Positions 23,400 through 35,914 of a stretch of 64,000 nt of DNA are shown here, one piece after another. The notes under the pieces were generated by a model. That model searched no databases, was not told where the DNA came from, and was given only the letters and a program-made list of their open reading frames with translations. Location: positions 16,319,001 through 16,383,000 of the forward strand of contig NC_090782.1 of NCBI RefSeq assembly GCF_040054535.1, written 5' to 3'. Within the stretch, counting starts at the first letter, position 1. Each line of letters begins with the position of its first letter. The position numbers and the translations under genes are program-made. The DNA comes from Antennarius striatus (Eukaryota > Chordata > Actinopteri > Lophiiformes > Antennariidae).

Positions 23400-23552
23400 T
23401 AGAGGTCAGATCGGGCCTAAAAAAATCTAGCCCGACCCCAGCTCACGGTTATTAAAGCCCAACGTAATTATTGACATTTTGAGCCCGACCCGATTCGAAT
23501 TTCGGGCCGGGTCGGGCTTGGACTCGGGCTCGGGCTTAAGATCTTACCACTA
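23400..23552. mobile_element. Short hAT MITE (153 bp) nested in piggyBac
   Basis: Termini tagaggtcagatcgggcc and gatcttaccacta are imperfect inverted repeats. The flanking 8-mers are ctcagtgg (23392-23399) and ctcaatga (23553-23560), six of eight matching, as expected for an old hAT duplication. The interior is rich in gcccgaccc/gggtcgggc. Confidence 0.8.
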
Positions 23553-23639
23553 CTCAATGAACACAACATCACATGCAACAATTTTTTTACCTTTCACAAG
23601 CTGGGACAGGAGCTCCTAAAGAGGAAGCTGATCATAGTG

Positions 23640-24435
23640 CACTGGTTCTCAACCTGGGTTCGATTGAACCCTAGGGGTTCGGTGAGTCGGTCTCAGGGGT
23701 TCGGCGGAGACGGGGGTCGAAACAAAACATTTTTGCCAAACATACATGAATCACTGTGTACGTTTGACACATCGTGTCAATTCATGATGACACGCCCCCC
23801 TTAGCCATCACTGGCTGCAGATGATCACATGACACTACATTGATTGGCCTACCTGTGCTACAGGGGATTTTTCGCACTCAGTAGTCGATCTATGCCTGTC
23901 ATGATGATACGTCATCTGATTGCTTTCTTAATATTTTAATTCATAGTAACTATGTTGAGCAAAAACGAAAGTGGTCGAATGAATATGTGCAACGTGAATT
24001 TACATGTACTGTATAATGGAACGTGATGGGAGTCAGTGTTCTGCATGATTTGAATGTCAAGTTGAGCAACTCTAGTCTGGCACTGGCAAAAATAAAGGAA
24101 CAGCTGGATGGAAAAGAAAAGAAACAGACTTTCCTGTGAAAATAAGAGTAGCACTTGCCAAGGTGAAGCCACACATATCTGAACTGGTCTCTCAATAACA
24201 ACAGCAGAAGTCACACTGATTTGCAGGTAGGTAACTTCATGTGAGTTCATGTACTGTCTTGGTTTTGTTCTTTGAAAAAGGTGACATCAATGCACAATTC
24301 ATTAAATACACCAGTAAAACATATACTTATGTCTTAAATTTTTTTAAAAAACAATTTTTTTTTACTAAAGGGTTCGGTCAGTGAGCATATGAAACCGACA
24401 GGGTTCGGTACCTCCAACAAGATTAAGAACCACTG
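23640..24435. mobile_element. hAT MITE (796 bp) nested in piggyBac
   Basis: The left end cactggttctcaacctgggt and the right end, reading on the minus strand cagtggttcttaatcttgtt, are hAT-type inverted termini. The flanks are tcatagtg (23632-23639) and ccatcgtg (24436-24443), six of eight identical. The interior has no intact transposase. It interrupts the piggyBac frame between the codons for 'KLIIV' and 'GTTQKN'. A related fragment is at 8867-8995. Confidence 0.88.
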
Positions 24436-25789
24436 CCATCGTGGGAACGACACAGAAAAACAAGCCTGAGCTCCCACCCCAACTGCCAACTACAAAGAAC
24501 AGGCCTGTCAAGTCTTCCAAGTTTGTGTAAATGGCTGGCACGTTCCTTGTATCCTATGTGCCAAAGAAAGGCAAGAATGTGGTACTTATGAGTACACTAC
24601 ACAGGGATGGGAGAATCTGTGGTCAGGAGCATCAGAAACCAGAGATCATTATGGATTACAATGCCACAAAAGGAGGGGTAGACAACATAGACAAGCTGGT
24701 GACTTCCTACAGCTGCAAACGGAGGACATTATGCTGGCCACTGGTGATATTCTTTGACATATTGGACATCTCAGCGAACAACGCCTTTATCATCTGGATG
24801 GCACTGAACCCAGAGTGGAACAGAGGAAAGCTCCAGAGGAGACGCCTCTTTCTCGAGGAACTGGGAAAGGCACTGGTGAGACCTCAAATGAAGACTTGTT
24901 CCAAGAACCCCAGCCTCGGCAGCCATCATGAGTAGGATTCAGGATGAGAATGCTCAAGACCTGTCCATTCCAACCTAAAGAACCACCATCTGCAAAGCCT
25001 GAAGTGAGTGTGTGATGCTGTTGCAGTATATGTCTGACACTCATGCCTTGCGAAAGAGAGAGAGGTGTTGGTAAAATTCCTGATCTTTCCATTATTCTAG
25101 GTTGCGGCCAGCAGCAACAAAAAGAAGTGCTGCAAAGTGTGTGCACCCAAAAAGGACAGAAAAACACAATATACATGCATCAAGTGCAAGAACATATGCA
25201 ACATACACACAGTAAAACTCTGCCCCTCATGTGTTGTATAGGCTGGCATGAAAAGGCAATGTTTTCAAAGTGGCTGATGTGTTGTCTAGACTGACATGGT
25301 TACTGTATGTGTTCAGCTTGTGTTGAATATTTTACAGAAAGTCAACAATCTTCTCATCTACAGTTGCTTATCCAGTTATGTTGAGGACTACCTGTACTGT
25401 GAGCCAGTGCAGGCTGTGTTTGCCGCAGGGAGTGAATGGGTTGTCACTTCCAAACCATATGACAACTGTAAAAACAAATGACTGATTGTGATTCAGTAGT
25501 TAAGGAATGTTGCCACAGTGCCTCGACAGAATGTGAATCACTGCAAGAGAAAAGTTTGAGAGCACTGAGAGAGGGGCAGTAAACTGTTCAATCATGGCAG
25601 GTGACTAATAGGTCAGATAAATTTATTCATATTCAGAAGAGAAGTTTCTGATACGTCTGCAGCCTGAAACAAGAAATAGGCTTAAGAAAAAAAAATCCCT
25701 GTTCACAGTACCATCAGTTTTGTAATTCATATTACTAATTCCTTTTCTTGAAGACAAGACGACTGCTATTGTCAGCTTCTTATCTGAAA

Positions 25790-25935
25790 TTAAGGGTCAT
25801 GAGTTATGCTGGCCCCCATCTCAGCTGACTATGGGCAAGAGGTGGGTTGTACCCTGGGCACATTGCATCTCACCACAGGACCACACATAGACAACCGCTC
25901 ATGCTCACAATCCCACCTGCGTACGCTTTTTCACC
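25790..25935 (-). mobile_element. L2-like LINE tail fragment
   Basis: A short antisense match to the teleost L2 tail wording: 'cccccatctcagctgactatgggcaagaggtgggttgtaccctggg' split across the 'cagctgac' and 'gtaccctgg' blocks. Degenerate. Confidence 0.5.
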
Positions 25936-26685
25936 TAAACTGGTGACACAAAGTGGTGGTGACACAAAGCCAGAGAGCCTCGAGAGAACCTTCACAGACA
26001 CAGAGCATGCAATCTGAAACATTAGGATTTATTTATTATTATCATTATTCATATGTGTTACAATGACTGTTCTACTAAAAGTTAGACCTCCAAGTAATGT
26101 AGGTTACTTTTAAAAATGCAACAGATGTCAGTATTCAGTTCTACTAAGTCAGAAATGTGTGACTATACTTTAAAGCTGCGCCATGTTTTTCTGGCTCAAA
26201 TGGTAATGGAAAAAGTGTTAAGGTTCACCCACTGAGCATTGTTATTCATCTCTGCAGTCTTCTTTAGCTCTGTACAGCCTCGTATTCAACAGGCAGCTTC
26301 AAAAGTAAAAAACTGCCATAGTATCCCTGGAGATGCTTCTTTCAAATAAACAAACAAACATTCATGCAACGTTAATAATTGAGAACATGAATGTGTTTAT
26401 TGAACTAAAATCTGCTCCTGAAATTAACTCTGAGCCACACATCAGAGCTGTATATGTGAAAAGAAAAACAAAAAAAAAGAAAAGGTCAACTTTAAAATGC
26501 ATTAGTTTCACCATCTCCCAGCATGCTCATATTTATGACATGGACTTTAACTTGACTATGCAGCACCACTAATTGCCCTCCTGTTGCTAATAACATGATA
26601 AAATATCCTATGAGGACAGTGACAGCTGTGAAGCTGTTGACACTGTTGACATTCAGCAGTCAGGTTACATATGAACACCCTGCAG

Positions 26686-28125
26686 CAGAGGTGCTCAATA
26701 CGTCGATCACGTTTGACTGGTCAATCCAGGTGGTAGTTCTGTTAGTTCGGGTGATCACATGACATCAAAAAAATATGTCAATGACTTGAATTTAGGTCAC
26801 CGTGCATGCAGTGTCATCTCGTCAGCCAGCTCATCACCTGATTGGCATACACGACTACATCTGACTTTTCTTGAACTTAGGTCAGCGTTCATGTGCAGAC
26901 ATTGCTCAGACAAAAACAAGTTAGCTAGTGAGTTACCTACAATTTTAGACCTCACTTTGTTTTGCCTTAAACTTAAGAAAAAAGTATCAATGAGTAGGCG
27001 AGCTGGACCAAGTAAAATAAAAACATAACACTTTCATATGGAATGGGAGGAGGACCTTTTTTCATTATGACATTTACTAAGTTCTTTTGCCTCAGTCGTA
27101 GGGAAATGTGGAGCAGCATTTTTAGACTGTTTATAGAAACAATTACACTGACTTTCCGCCAAAAAGTGTGCTGCAAAGGAAGAAGTTGGAGGAACAAAAG
27201 TGCCAGTTGTCAACACAGCAGTCCTTTTCTCACAGCCAACTTCAGAAGTGAAAGCTACCACAAGCACCATTTCAGGTGAGTCATGGTTAAGATCAAGACA
27301 AAGATGGTAAAAACAGTATTTGGTAAGGCAGCTGACTCAACTACGCTAAGTACATGTTAATGCTTTCAAAAGAAAGATACAAAATCTCTCCTCAAAGTTG
27401 CAGTGCCAGTGCAATCTTCCTCAAATATGGCGTCAGGACTGGCGATCCAAGGGAGACTTACAATTGTCCGTCAGTGTTAGGTTACCAACTGGAGAACACA
27501 TAGACCAAAAAAGCAGCATCAGGCAAGATGTAAAAAACAATTTCAATTCTCAGGATGAAACATTGAATAAATTGCAAACCTAAAATGCAGCAGTGCATAG
27601 TGACAAAACCCACAGGCGAGAGACAAGAGCAAGCAGCTGAGAGACAACTACGTATACAAACATGGCTGAATTCTCTGGCAAAGAAGAAGAGAAATGACCG
27701 GCCCAATACGGAGCAGTTTATGAAGGATGCAACTCAGGTATGTCTCATCAGCTGCCTACCTTAGAAGCTCCCTGCATGCTTAACAGACACACCCAAAACA
27801 CCTGCAGGAAGAGGAACGGAATGCAAACGCAAAACAACGCAGGATCCTAACAGAGTTTGACAACTGCTTTCAATGGCTGTTTTCATTCAGTGCAAGTCAT
27901 CAGAGAAAACTCGGGCAATGACAAAAAATGTACATGGATAATTGTGTTGTGTTGTGCAATATGGACTCTTGTGGTTATGTATGTCAACATACATTTTACA
28001 TATTAAAAAAATCTGAATATATTATGAATACTGTAAATATGTTTGGTATTTTCATAGTAGGTAGATCATTTTGACTTGGTCATTTTATAAATGGTTCACA
28101 TGCCAAAAGAGTCTGAGCACCCCTG
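26686..28125 (+). mobile_element. hAT transposon remnant (1.44 kb) with degenerate 8-bp TSD
   Basis: Termini cagaggtgctcaatacg and gagcacccctg are inverted repeats. The flanks ccctgcag (26678-26685) and ctctacag (28126-28133) match at six of eight. The interior carries broken pieces of a hAT transposase N-terminus: 'MSRRAGPSKIKT', a stop, then 'HFHMEWEEDLFF', a finger-like region in shifted frames, then decayed sequence and 'ERQLRIQTWLNSLAKKKRND' (20 residues) near 27630-27690. Most of the catalytic region is deleted. Inactive. Confidence 0.8.
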
Positions 28126-28133
28126 CTCTACAG

Positions 28134-29575
28134 TGATAAAGGTTAGTGATCATGTATCATGTTCCATAACTGCAGGAATACTTATTAAATCTTATATACA
28201 TTTCTTCTTTCAAATATTTGCAAATTGCCTCAGTATTACTTGAGTCAAACTTATCAGAAGAAAATAAATGATACATGCAAAAGTCTTTATTTTTATTTTT
28301 TCCAGCAATTATTAGTAGCAGGGTAGAAGGTTCAAGTTACTAAAAATTTATGAAAACAACATTGGATATATGACAGTTTTAAAACTGTCACAAAAGTATA
28401 AAAAATGCATTGTCCTGAAAATACTGAATATGAAAATAACTTTAATGTTTACAAGACAGTGCTTCCATATAAGACCTATAAATTGTCCAGAATCTCCATG
28501 CATCATTTAGTTTTAAATGGAAATAGTCTGACATGAGAAGGATGGCTGCATTTATACCACCGGAGCCCGTCTGGCTGTTGCGATGATTGATCATCCAGCT
28601 AAAGTCATTTTCAGACAATTCATGGTATTTATAAATTTATTCCAGCAAAGCCAATGTTCTGATAGTGTGAGGCAAAACTCATCTCTTTCCAAAATGAACC
28701 AGATTTGGGATGCCCACAGGATGAATTCAAATGGCTTTGTGGATGTAGATTCATCCAGGTCACGGGAACTGAAGTAAGTGAACTTCTGTTTGGGGGTGGA
28801 AGATTTCACCTTCATCCAAACAGCTTCTTGAGTTCTAATTGGTTGGTGGGAAATACAGACATTTAAACTCTCCTGAGACTGTTAACATGTTAACATGTTA
28901 TGATTTGAGTCAAAAGCTACTATGGGTTTTTTAAGTTGTGTTTTGCTTGGTTTATTTTTGTTTTGTTTGTTAATTTTATGCTCTTGGTCCTTTTTTTGCC
29001 TAGAACATTTGCACTATTATCTTCCAATAATATCCTTTATCCTTCATATGTAGGACTTCTAAGTTCTTACCCGATGAACTGCCTCTCCTGTGTCATTGAG
29101 TTGTTGCTTGGTTAACCTTGAACATAGAGGTTCGTGCAGTCTTCACTTGTTTGGATTGTATAAACATCTTGAGGCATTTTGTCTTTCTGGTAGACCAAAA
29201 AAATATGTAAAAAGCAACAGTTATGACACTGAGTCATTATTTGTATTTGAGTTTTTTTGTTTGCTGTTCTTCCTCTCTGCCTGGGGACAATGTTGTCCGT
29301 TGGAATTGAACCAAGGAACCTTCTTGCTGGGAGGGTTACGTTTAGGGTGCACCTAGAGTAGAGTACATGCCTAAACAGAAAAAAATGATATAAAAGAAAT
29401 CAAAGAAAAAAATTAATATGGTACTCAGAAACACAGGACACACACAACCCCAAAAAAGACTCCAGAAACAACACTCCTCTAGTATTCATCCCATCTTTGT
29501 ACAGTAAACACTATGGTTATTATTCAATTAGCTTTACAGCCTACGTTCTCCATTTGTTACTTTATATTTAACAAA
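28134..29575. other. Non-coding, nothing recognised
   Basis: AT-rich with scattered short open frames and no domain, exon or transposon terminus that I recognise. Confidence 0.35.
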
Positions 29576-29579
29576 AAGA

Positions 29580-29945
29580 AAGAAGAAAGTCCACTTCATT
29601 ATCCCTCAATGGAGAAATTGTCTTACTCTACACTACAGTTGCATGCAGTTACATATATGGGTTAGGTTATGCATTCATACATAGTTGAATACAGGCCCCT
29701 GAACACAACACTCTAGGGGACTGTAGACATGCAATTACTAACATCCACAACAAACAGTAGGGGGATCGCACTTCAAACGAACAGTTTGTAGGGAGGACAG
29801 CACCTTGCTCAAGGGTGCCTCGGCAGTGGCTGGGAGGTGAGCTGACACCTCCCACCGTCATCTCAGACTCCGGAGGATGTCCTGATGGCTAGGCAATCTG
29901 TCTTCAAGACGTCTACCCTACCGATGAGCCATTGCTGCCCCATTT
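29580..29945. mobile_element. Unclassified teleost dispersed repeat
   Basis: Begins 'agtccacttcattatccctc' and ends with 'tgctcaagggtgcctcggc' and 'gatgagccattgctgcccc', wording seen in common fish SINE/LINE tails in general knowledge. No coding capacity. The class was not determined. Confidence 0.4.
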
Positions 29946-30424
29946 GAGTGAGTGAGTTTTCAACAAATGTTGTTAATATATGCATTAATCTTGTGACTGA
30001 CTGACTGACTGACTTTTCAACAAATCACATATTAACATATGCATTAGTCTTGTCAGGTCCAAGCAAACATCTGCTCTGGGGAGAATTATTCATGAAAACA
30101 GATATGTGACACCTTATCTCCTACTAAAATATTTAGCTTTATCATTTGCATCTGTTGAAATCTGGTTTTGTTCATGAAAATACACAAAATCAAATGAATG
30201 AAAATACATGCCACATTCATTGTTTAACATGTGTAAATTGATTGCAGAATAAATACACTTTTCAATCACCCTGAGGAAATCAATGATTAAGGTTTCAACA
30301 CCTGGTGATGGTGTTTGGGCTCATAAGACCTACCCTCTAAAAACTACTGTACAGACTGTAGATGTTTGTAAAGATGTGCTAAAATATATAACATTGCATG
30401 TTTGTCATGCATATGTGTGGCTCT

Positions 30425-30545
30425 GTGGTGCACTGTCATTGGGCCAAGAGTGTTCTCTGCCTCACGCCCCCAATCGGCTTTGATAGGCTCCAGCACCCTG
30501 TGACCCGCAACAGCGGGTGAAACGGGTTGAAACGATTGAATGAAT
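30425..30545 (+). mobile_element. L2-like LINE 3' end fragment
   Basis: Contains 'gttctctgcctcacgccc', 'ggctttgataggctccagca', 'ccctgtgacccgcaacagcggg' split by a few changes, and ends in a tgaatgaatga tail at about 30538-30546, the usual 3' end of these fragments. Confidence 0.7.
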
Positions 30546-31099
30546 GACAGAATAGATTCAATAAATCACTCGGTTTGGAGGAAGTTAAAACACTAAACAC
30601 AGACATTTTTGAAGGTGTTTGCTGAGCTCCATAGCAAAGGCCTGATTTGAAGAATATGTACGTCCCTTGGATACAAGTGTGTGAGCAAACATGTTTTCAG
30701 TGTTATTTTAAATGGCATTTCAAAGAGAATCTACAGATCCCCTCCTCCAGGTAATACCAATTTTTTCTTGGATGACACTGGATTGAATCTTCCCATTTGC
30801 AGTATGTTAAGAGGAGATATAGCAACACTGTCATGATTCATGCCAAGTCTTAGGTTCACTTTCATTCATCTGAGAATATTTGTTTTTCTGTTGAGATGAT
30901 TACCTGGTTTTGTGTAAAATGACATTTGAACTTCACTCTCCTACTGTACATTTGGGCCCCTCCTCTAGCTTTGTGATAGAACAATTTGGTTACAAAGGAC
31001 CCAGCAGACCGTGCTCAGCCAGAGCCATTAACACCCGTTGATCTAATCCAACACTACAGTCAGCAGCTTGTCTTCTTGGCGGAGGCTAGAATGGACAAG

Positions 31100-31520
31100 C
31101 TGATTGGATGAACTAGTTGGAGATGGCACTGTGTTGTCTTCCTTCTCACAGCCTGGTCCAAACAACTCCTGTGAGTTGAATAGGCCCACAGCCACAGTCT
31201 GCCAACCACCACCAAACACCAGCCCCCAGTTTGCCCCTGTGCAACATGTCTGGCTATCCACAAGGGACCTCTCTCCCAGAGATGTGTCAAGGACATTTGC
31301 ACCCCGTTATGTTGATCCATTTCACATCTCTAGTCATCAACCCTGCACCGATCCATCTTCGTCTGCCTTGATCCAGGAGGGTTTAGCCCACATTCTATGT
31401 CTCTAGGTTTAAACTAGTTCAAGAAAGTTCCCTCCAACCATCCTTCAGACCATCACCATCCCCCCAAAGATTGATAGAGCTCCAGCCTATATTGTTTGGT
31501 GCTAAATTAGGTCACAGTGA
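31100..31520 (+). mobile_element. Ty3/gypsy-like polyprotein remnant (integrase C-terminal region)
   Basis: A plus-strand frame at 31104-31406 contains a 'VWLSTRDL' block and a 'FAPRYVDPF' block, in the order found at the C-terminal end of gypsy-type integrases. It is followed in another frame by a 'PPKIDRAPAYIV'-like segment near 31460-31495. Frameshifts and stops are present and no LTRs were found next to it, so this is an isolated dead fragment. Confidence 0.55.
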
Positions 31521-31713
31521 CGGGGTAGGGGCATCTAATATCCAGATTGTTATTGTTTTTCCTACTTTGCTTGTTTGATATCCCTGTTTACTCTCCTGTG
31601 AACCCCACTTGTCCGATTTGATTATGTGTTCTGTCTGATTAAGTGGTGCCTGTCAAACAAATTTTGGATTTGGATTTTACTTTCCTGCTTTGTCCTTACA
31701 TATATATATGTAT

Positions 31714-31717
<4 letters not shown>

Positions 31718-31770
<53 letters not shown>

Positions 31771-31789
31771 TGCGTGTGTGTGTGTGTGT
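31718..31789. repeat. (TG)n microsatellite with a (TGCG)n core
   Basis: TG repeats interrupted at 31750-31775 by about six TGCG units, a compound microsatellite. Confidence 0.95.
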
Positions 31790-31982
31790 CATCAACCCAA
31801 TGGTGTCATCAGCTCAATGAATGAAGTCCTAACAAGTTATCAGGGCCTTTTTTAAGCAAACACCTAAAAGCAGCCTTTCTTTCTATGATGGCAAGGCCAC
31901 CTTGAAATTTTCACTCAGCATATTTTCTAACAAATAAATCTTTGTTGGTCTAAATCCACATTGACATTATTGTCATATAATG

Positions 31983-32690
31983 ATGCAAGATGGCGCCGCA
32001 GATGGACGCCTCGGCACAGAGCTCTCACTTGTTTTATTTTATTTTGTGTTTTTTGTCGACATTCGGGTCTGTTTCTGAGTGCTATCCTATCACCTACTCC
32101 TCAGAAGAACTGCTGGCCATCAGACAGTTCTTACCGAATCATTTTATTCCGTAGTTTGCATCAGATACGAGCAGTTTTGCAGAGATCTTGATTGGACCCC
32201 GCTGCCATCAATACATCTGGCAAATCTCCACTCATTTCCCAACAAACCAGAGGAGCTGCACCTCCTCTGCGGGAAAAATATGGACTTTGCACGTTAAAGC
32301 TGCCCTGTGTTTCACTGAAACTTGGCTCAATGAATCAATCCCCGACGGCGCTCTACATCTGTTGGACTTTCGACTTCACGGTGCGGACTGCGTCAAGGAG
32401 CTGTCGGGGAAAACCAAGGGCGATGGAATATGCTTCTACATCAACGAAGGTTGGCGTAAAGATGTCACAGTGCTCAGCAGATTCTGTGGACCGAACATTG
32501 AGACATTCTTTATCAACTGCAAGCCTTTTTATTCTCCACGGGAGTTCTCCTCCGTGTTCGTTGGTGTTTGCATTCCACCACAAGCTAATGTGGATGACGC
32601 ACTCCAAACACTACTAGCACCGCTCCATACAGACATCTCCAAAACTCATTTCCCTCATCTTGTCCAGTTCATTCTTGCAATTATAGATTG
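31983..32690 (+). mobile_element. L2-type LINE, 5' region with partial AP endonuclease
   Basis: Starts with a 'aagatggcgccgcagatgga' 5' region. A 167-codon frame (32188-32691) then carries endonuclease phrases typical of teleost L2 elements: 'CFTETWLNESIPD', 'GDGICFYINEGW', 'FFINCKPFYSPREFSSVFV' and 'VCIPPQAN'. The catalytic later half and the reverse transcriptase are absent. The sequence changes to unrelated DNA at about 32690, so this is a 3'-truncated or deleted copy. Confidence 0.78.
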
Positions 32691-32754
32691 AAATTTAATA
32701 TATAATGACTTGCAAACAATTCACCTTAAAAAAAACCTCTCAGAACCTCTTGTC

Positions 32755-33020
32755 AATCAATTAACTTTTATTTATATAGCGCTTACTCCCATCTGGAGAT
32801 ATTTCAAAGCGCTTAACAGGCAGAAAGCCAACAATGCCCTCCAGAGCAAGCATGAGCAACGGTGGTGGGGAAAAACTCCCTCATTGAGGAAGAAACTCCA
32901 GGCAGGACACAGGCTCTGGAGGGAAGTCATCCGCCTTGACCTGTTGGTTGGGGGGGAAAAAATGCACTGGGGACAGAGATACGTCATGGAAAAGAGAGAG
33001 ACATGGCTCCTACAATCAGT
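32755..33020 (+). mobile_element. Unclassified teleost dispersed repeat (TTTATTTATATAGCGC type)
   Basis: Begins 'cttttatttatatagcgctt' and contains 'ggggaaaaactccctcattg' and 'gaagaaactccaggcagga', a set of phrases found widely in fish genomes. No coding capacity. I cannot assign it firmly to a superfamily. Confidence 0.5.
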
Positions 33021-33540
33021 ATGGGAAGGGTCATAAACATTTAAATTACCGTAAATAATAAGATAAATATTTTTTTGCTCTATCGGAAAATGTATTATTT
33101 GTGTGTGGTTCCTGGAATGTATTAACCACAAGGAACTAGGGCGTAGTGTACTGTATATGAGTACTGTGCCAGGTTGCAGATAAAGTCTGTCAGTGACAGA
33201 GTTTTATATGGCATCAGGCTGCTCCACTGAGGAATCATTCACGAAGGATTTTTTTTAATTGAGGTAATTTATCAGTGCTTTTACCCATTACCTTTCCCTT
33301 ACAGGAGCAACATCAACCATGTCAATAACAAAAATATTGACACCTACTAACCATGTATCTACATGGCACAGTTCTCTCAAGAAGTCAGTCAATCAATTTC
33401 TTCTTGATTATATCCCTGAAACATGTTGGAAATACATATTTTAAGAAATAGTATATTCACACAAAACCATGGATTATCTGTGAATATTGGTTTGTGCATT
33501 TGTGCATATAATCTCCATCAATATCTCTGGTTGATTAGAG

Positions 33541-34047
33541 CAGGGGTCCCCAACCTCTGGGCCACAGCCTGGTATCGGTCTCAATTGGTACCAGGCTGCA
33601 CAGAAAGTGCATAATTTACATTATTTCCATTTCATTCATGATCTGATTATGATCAATGTTTTGATTTGAAAAATTACCGGACTCTCTCCTCCACATCTGT
33701 CTATGACTCACTCATGATGCATGTCAAGACAATTGCCTTGGTCACATAACTGCCTACTTAAAGGCACTGCTCCGTCTAGTAACACAGAATACATTACCAC
33801 TAAACTGAAACTTCCAAGTTAGCTAAACAAACATAAAACATCTTTGGAAAGTTTCTTTGGGCAGTGTAAAAGACCCAGTGAGAATACAGAAGAAGAACCT
33901 ACAACTTCACCAAAAAAAAAAAACCAAGCTGCAAAACAGCGGTTTTTATTCTGGTTGTACCATTTTATTTTTTTGTTTTTATCCGCCAGACCTTAAAGGC
34001 CAGTCACTAAATAAAGTCCGTAGTACGAAAAAGGTTAGGGACAACTG
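33541..34047 (+). mobile_element. hAT-type (Charlie-like) non-autonomous element, 507 bp
   Basis: Left terminus caggggtccccaacctctgg and right terminus ggttagggacaactg form imperfect inverted repeats. The flanks gattagag (33533-33540) and gtatagag (34048-34055) match at six of eight. The interior has a short Lys/Arg/Gln-rich frame reminiscent of a hAT N-terminus but no transposase. A second piece of this family (right end) is at about 59505-59600. Confidence 0.82.
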
Positions 34048-34059
34048 GTATAGAGCATT

Positions 34060-34925
34060 AATGAGTCATGCTTTGCATATAGTTACAGCCTATTTCCTAC
34101 CCACTACATCATAACTGATAATTAGCGACTCACTTCTGATTGAGGTGAGATGATGGACTCATTAGTTATGTTAATCATTGGTTTGGAATGTGGTAGGTGT
34201 GTGAAGAAGTCAGTTTGATCCAGCAGTTGCTGAACAATGCTCCAGTCTGCATGGGAAGTATGCTGTTTTTCCTATGTTGTGTGTGACATACAGTCCTGCA
34301 GCAGGATGCAGTCCTCTAGACCAGGCAATTGTTTTTCCTGGTGAGGTCACATAAAAAATAATTTCGGTTCTCGGGGCAACACAAACTTTTGTCATACAGT
34401 ACTTCAATTTTTTATTTCACCTCCTTTTCAAAAAAATCCACTACAATTCTCAATATCAAAAACAAGGCTGTATTTTTTGTATAAGTGCAACAGATACGGC
34501 AAAAGACTGGAACTTTTCAGTGACATTTTTAAATGAAAAAGACCATTGTGGTGGTAAGCTGGCATTAGGCTTTAATTTCCAGAATGATCATATGAATTAT
34601 GATTTTCTATTCATTTACTAAACATTTAGCTATTGTGGAAAAGACCATCTAAGATGCAGTCAGTGAGAGGGTTGGTAAGAAATCCAGTTGGAATATTGAA
34701 CAATTTAAAAAAAAGCTTCACGTCACATCACGGTCAAAACTAAATCACGGTCTGTTACTGCATAGTGCCAGTAAACATTTTTTAAAAATCATCCAAAAAA
34801 CACTACAAGGCACAATCCTCATGGAAAACACTTGTTTCATGACGCAAACTGCAATCTTAATGGAAGTTTGAATGTCCGTATTTTCCGGTGAAGCATTGAC
34901 CAGGTAGACCTGAGTGTAACTGGCA
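34060..34925. other. Non-coding, nothing recognised
   Basis: No exon, RNA gene or transposon end was recognised. Confidence 0.35.
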
Positions 34926-34926
34926 C

Positions 34927-34932
34927 TGAGAG

Positions 34933-34972
<40 letters not shown>
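34927..34972. repeat. (AG)n microsatellite
   Basis: AG repeat with one interruption (agcgag) near its start. Confidence 0.95.
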
Positions 34973-34977
<5 letters not shown>

Positions 34978-35819
34978 TGAGAGAGAATTGTGAGAAGGCT
35001 TGAAAAGAGAACGACAGCACCTCAAGGATAGTGGACTGAGTGAACAACATATGATTCACACTCAACGTTAGAAATACTGATCTGTGTTTACAACAGGGGC
35101 ACATTGCAGGTAAGACAAATTATGCTCTTTTGAAAGCTAAATGTACCACATTACTGTAATGTTATCTACCACCTCATCCCTTCATCATTCAAAGCCACAA
35201 AATTACAGAGATTCAACCAATTTATTAATCATTATATTTTAGGATTTTTGTTTTCATTTGCAGGGTTAACTACATTCTTATATTAATATAAGATAAATAT
35301 AAGTATACTGTATTGTAAACTTAGACAACCTCACTAAACAGCTTTGACCAACTGTATGTAAAAACAGAAGAAATTACATTTAATTGATATTTTGTTAATG
35401 ACATGACAAATGAATGTTTCATCCCAGGTGCATGCTACGTTTTTCTAATTGATTCCATTGTATATTGATTTGCTTGGTACACAACAGTGAAGCTATAATT
35501 GAAATTGTTCCTTATATGTAATGTCAATTTACTAAAGTTTTGTCATTCTGCTAAATCCATTGATATATGAATGGTAATATGATTGCTAGGAAAAGGTAAT
35601 TGAATTAAAACCACTGAAATCGAATTACATCTACAAAACAAGAGGAAAAAAACAAAAAAACACAATCAGTGCTGGATGTTTACATCTGAACTCATTCAGT
35701 ATTCTGCAGGTTTATTTATCCGAATACACTAATGATGCAACAAAAGAAAGTAAAAAATTTGTTTTGTGTCAATTTGAGGCAAAAGATAATATGTATAATA
35801 CACACACACTTTAATACAT

Positions 35820-35821
<2 letters not shown>

Positions 35822-35913
<92 letters not shown>
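35822..35913. repeat. (TG)n microsatellite
   Basis: About 92 bp of uninterrupted TG. Confidence 0.97.

Positions 35914-35914
<1 letters not shown>

Larger units (their letters stand above)
23195..25243 (+). pseudogene. piggyBac transposase, 5'-truncated and split by two hAT MITEs
   Basis: Coding pieces are about 23195-23399, 23553-23639 and 24436-25243. The first has 'FRGSCPLRLYVPSKPAKCGI' (20 residues) and 'IWAACDAISSYAW'. The second has 'HNITCNNFFTFHKLGQELLK'. The third runs through 'NKPELPPQLPTTKNRPVKSS', 'LVSYVPKKGKNVVLMSTLH', a 'DYNATKGGVDNIDKL' block carrying a conserved acidic residue, and 'MALNPEWNRGKLQRRRLFLE'. A Cys-rich C-terminal domain ends near 25243 with CxxC pairs (CKVC, CIKC, CPSC). 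Removing each MITE plus one copy of its duplication restores the reading frame locally. Other stops (for example TGA near 23346 and TAA just before 24531) show it was already decaying. The N-terminal part and the transposon ends were not found. Confidence 0.88.

Noticed and set aside
24790-25176. 128-codon minus-strand frame
   Set aside because: Antisense shadow of the piggyBac transposase.
26973-27279. Frames in both directions at the hAT remnant
   Set aside because: They are frameshifted transposase debris and its antisense, not separate genes.
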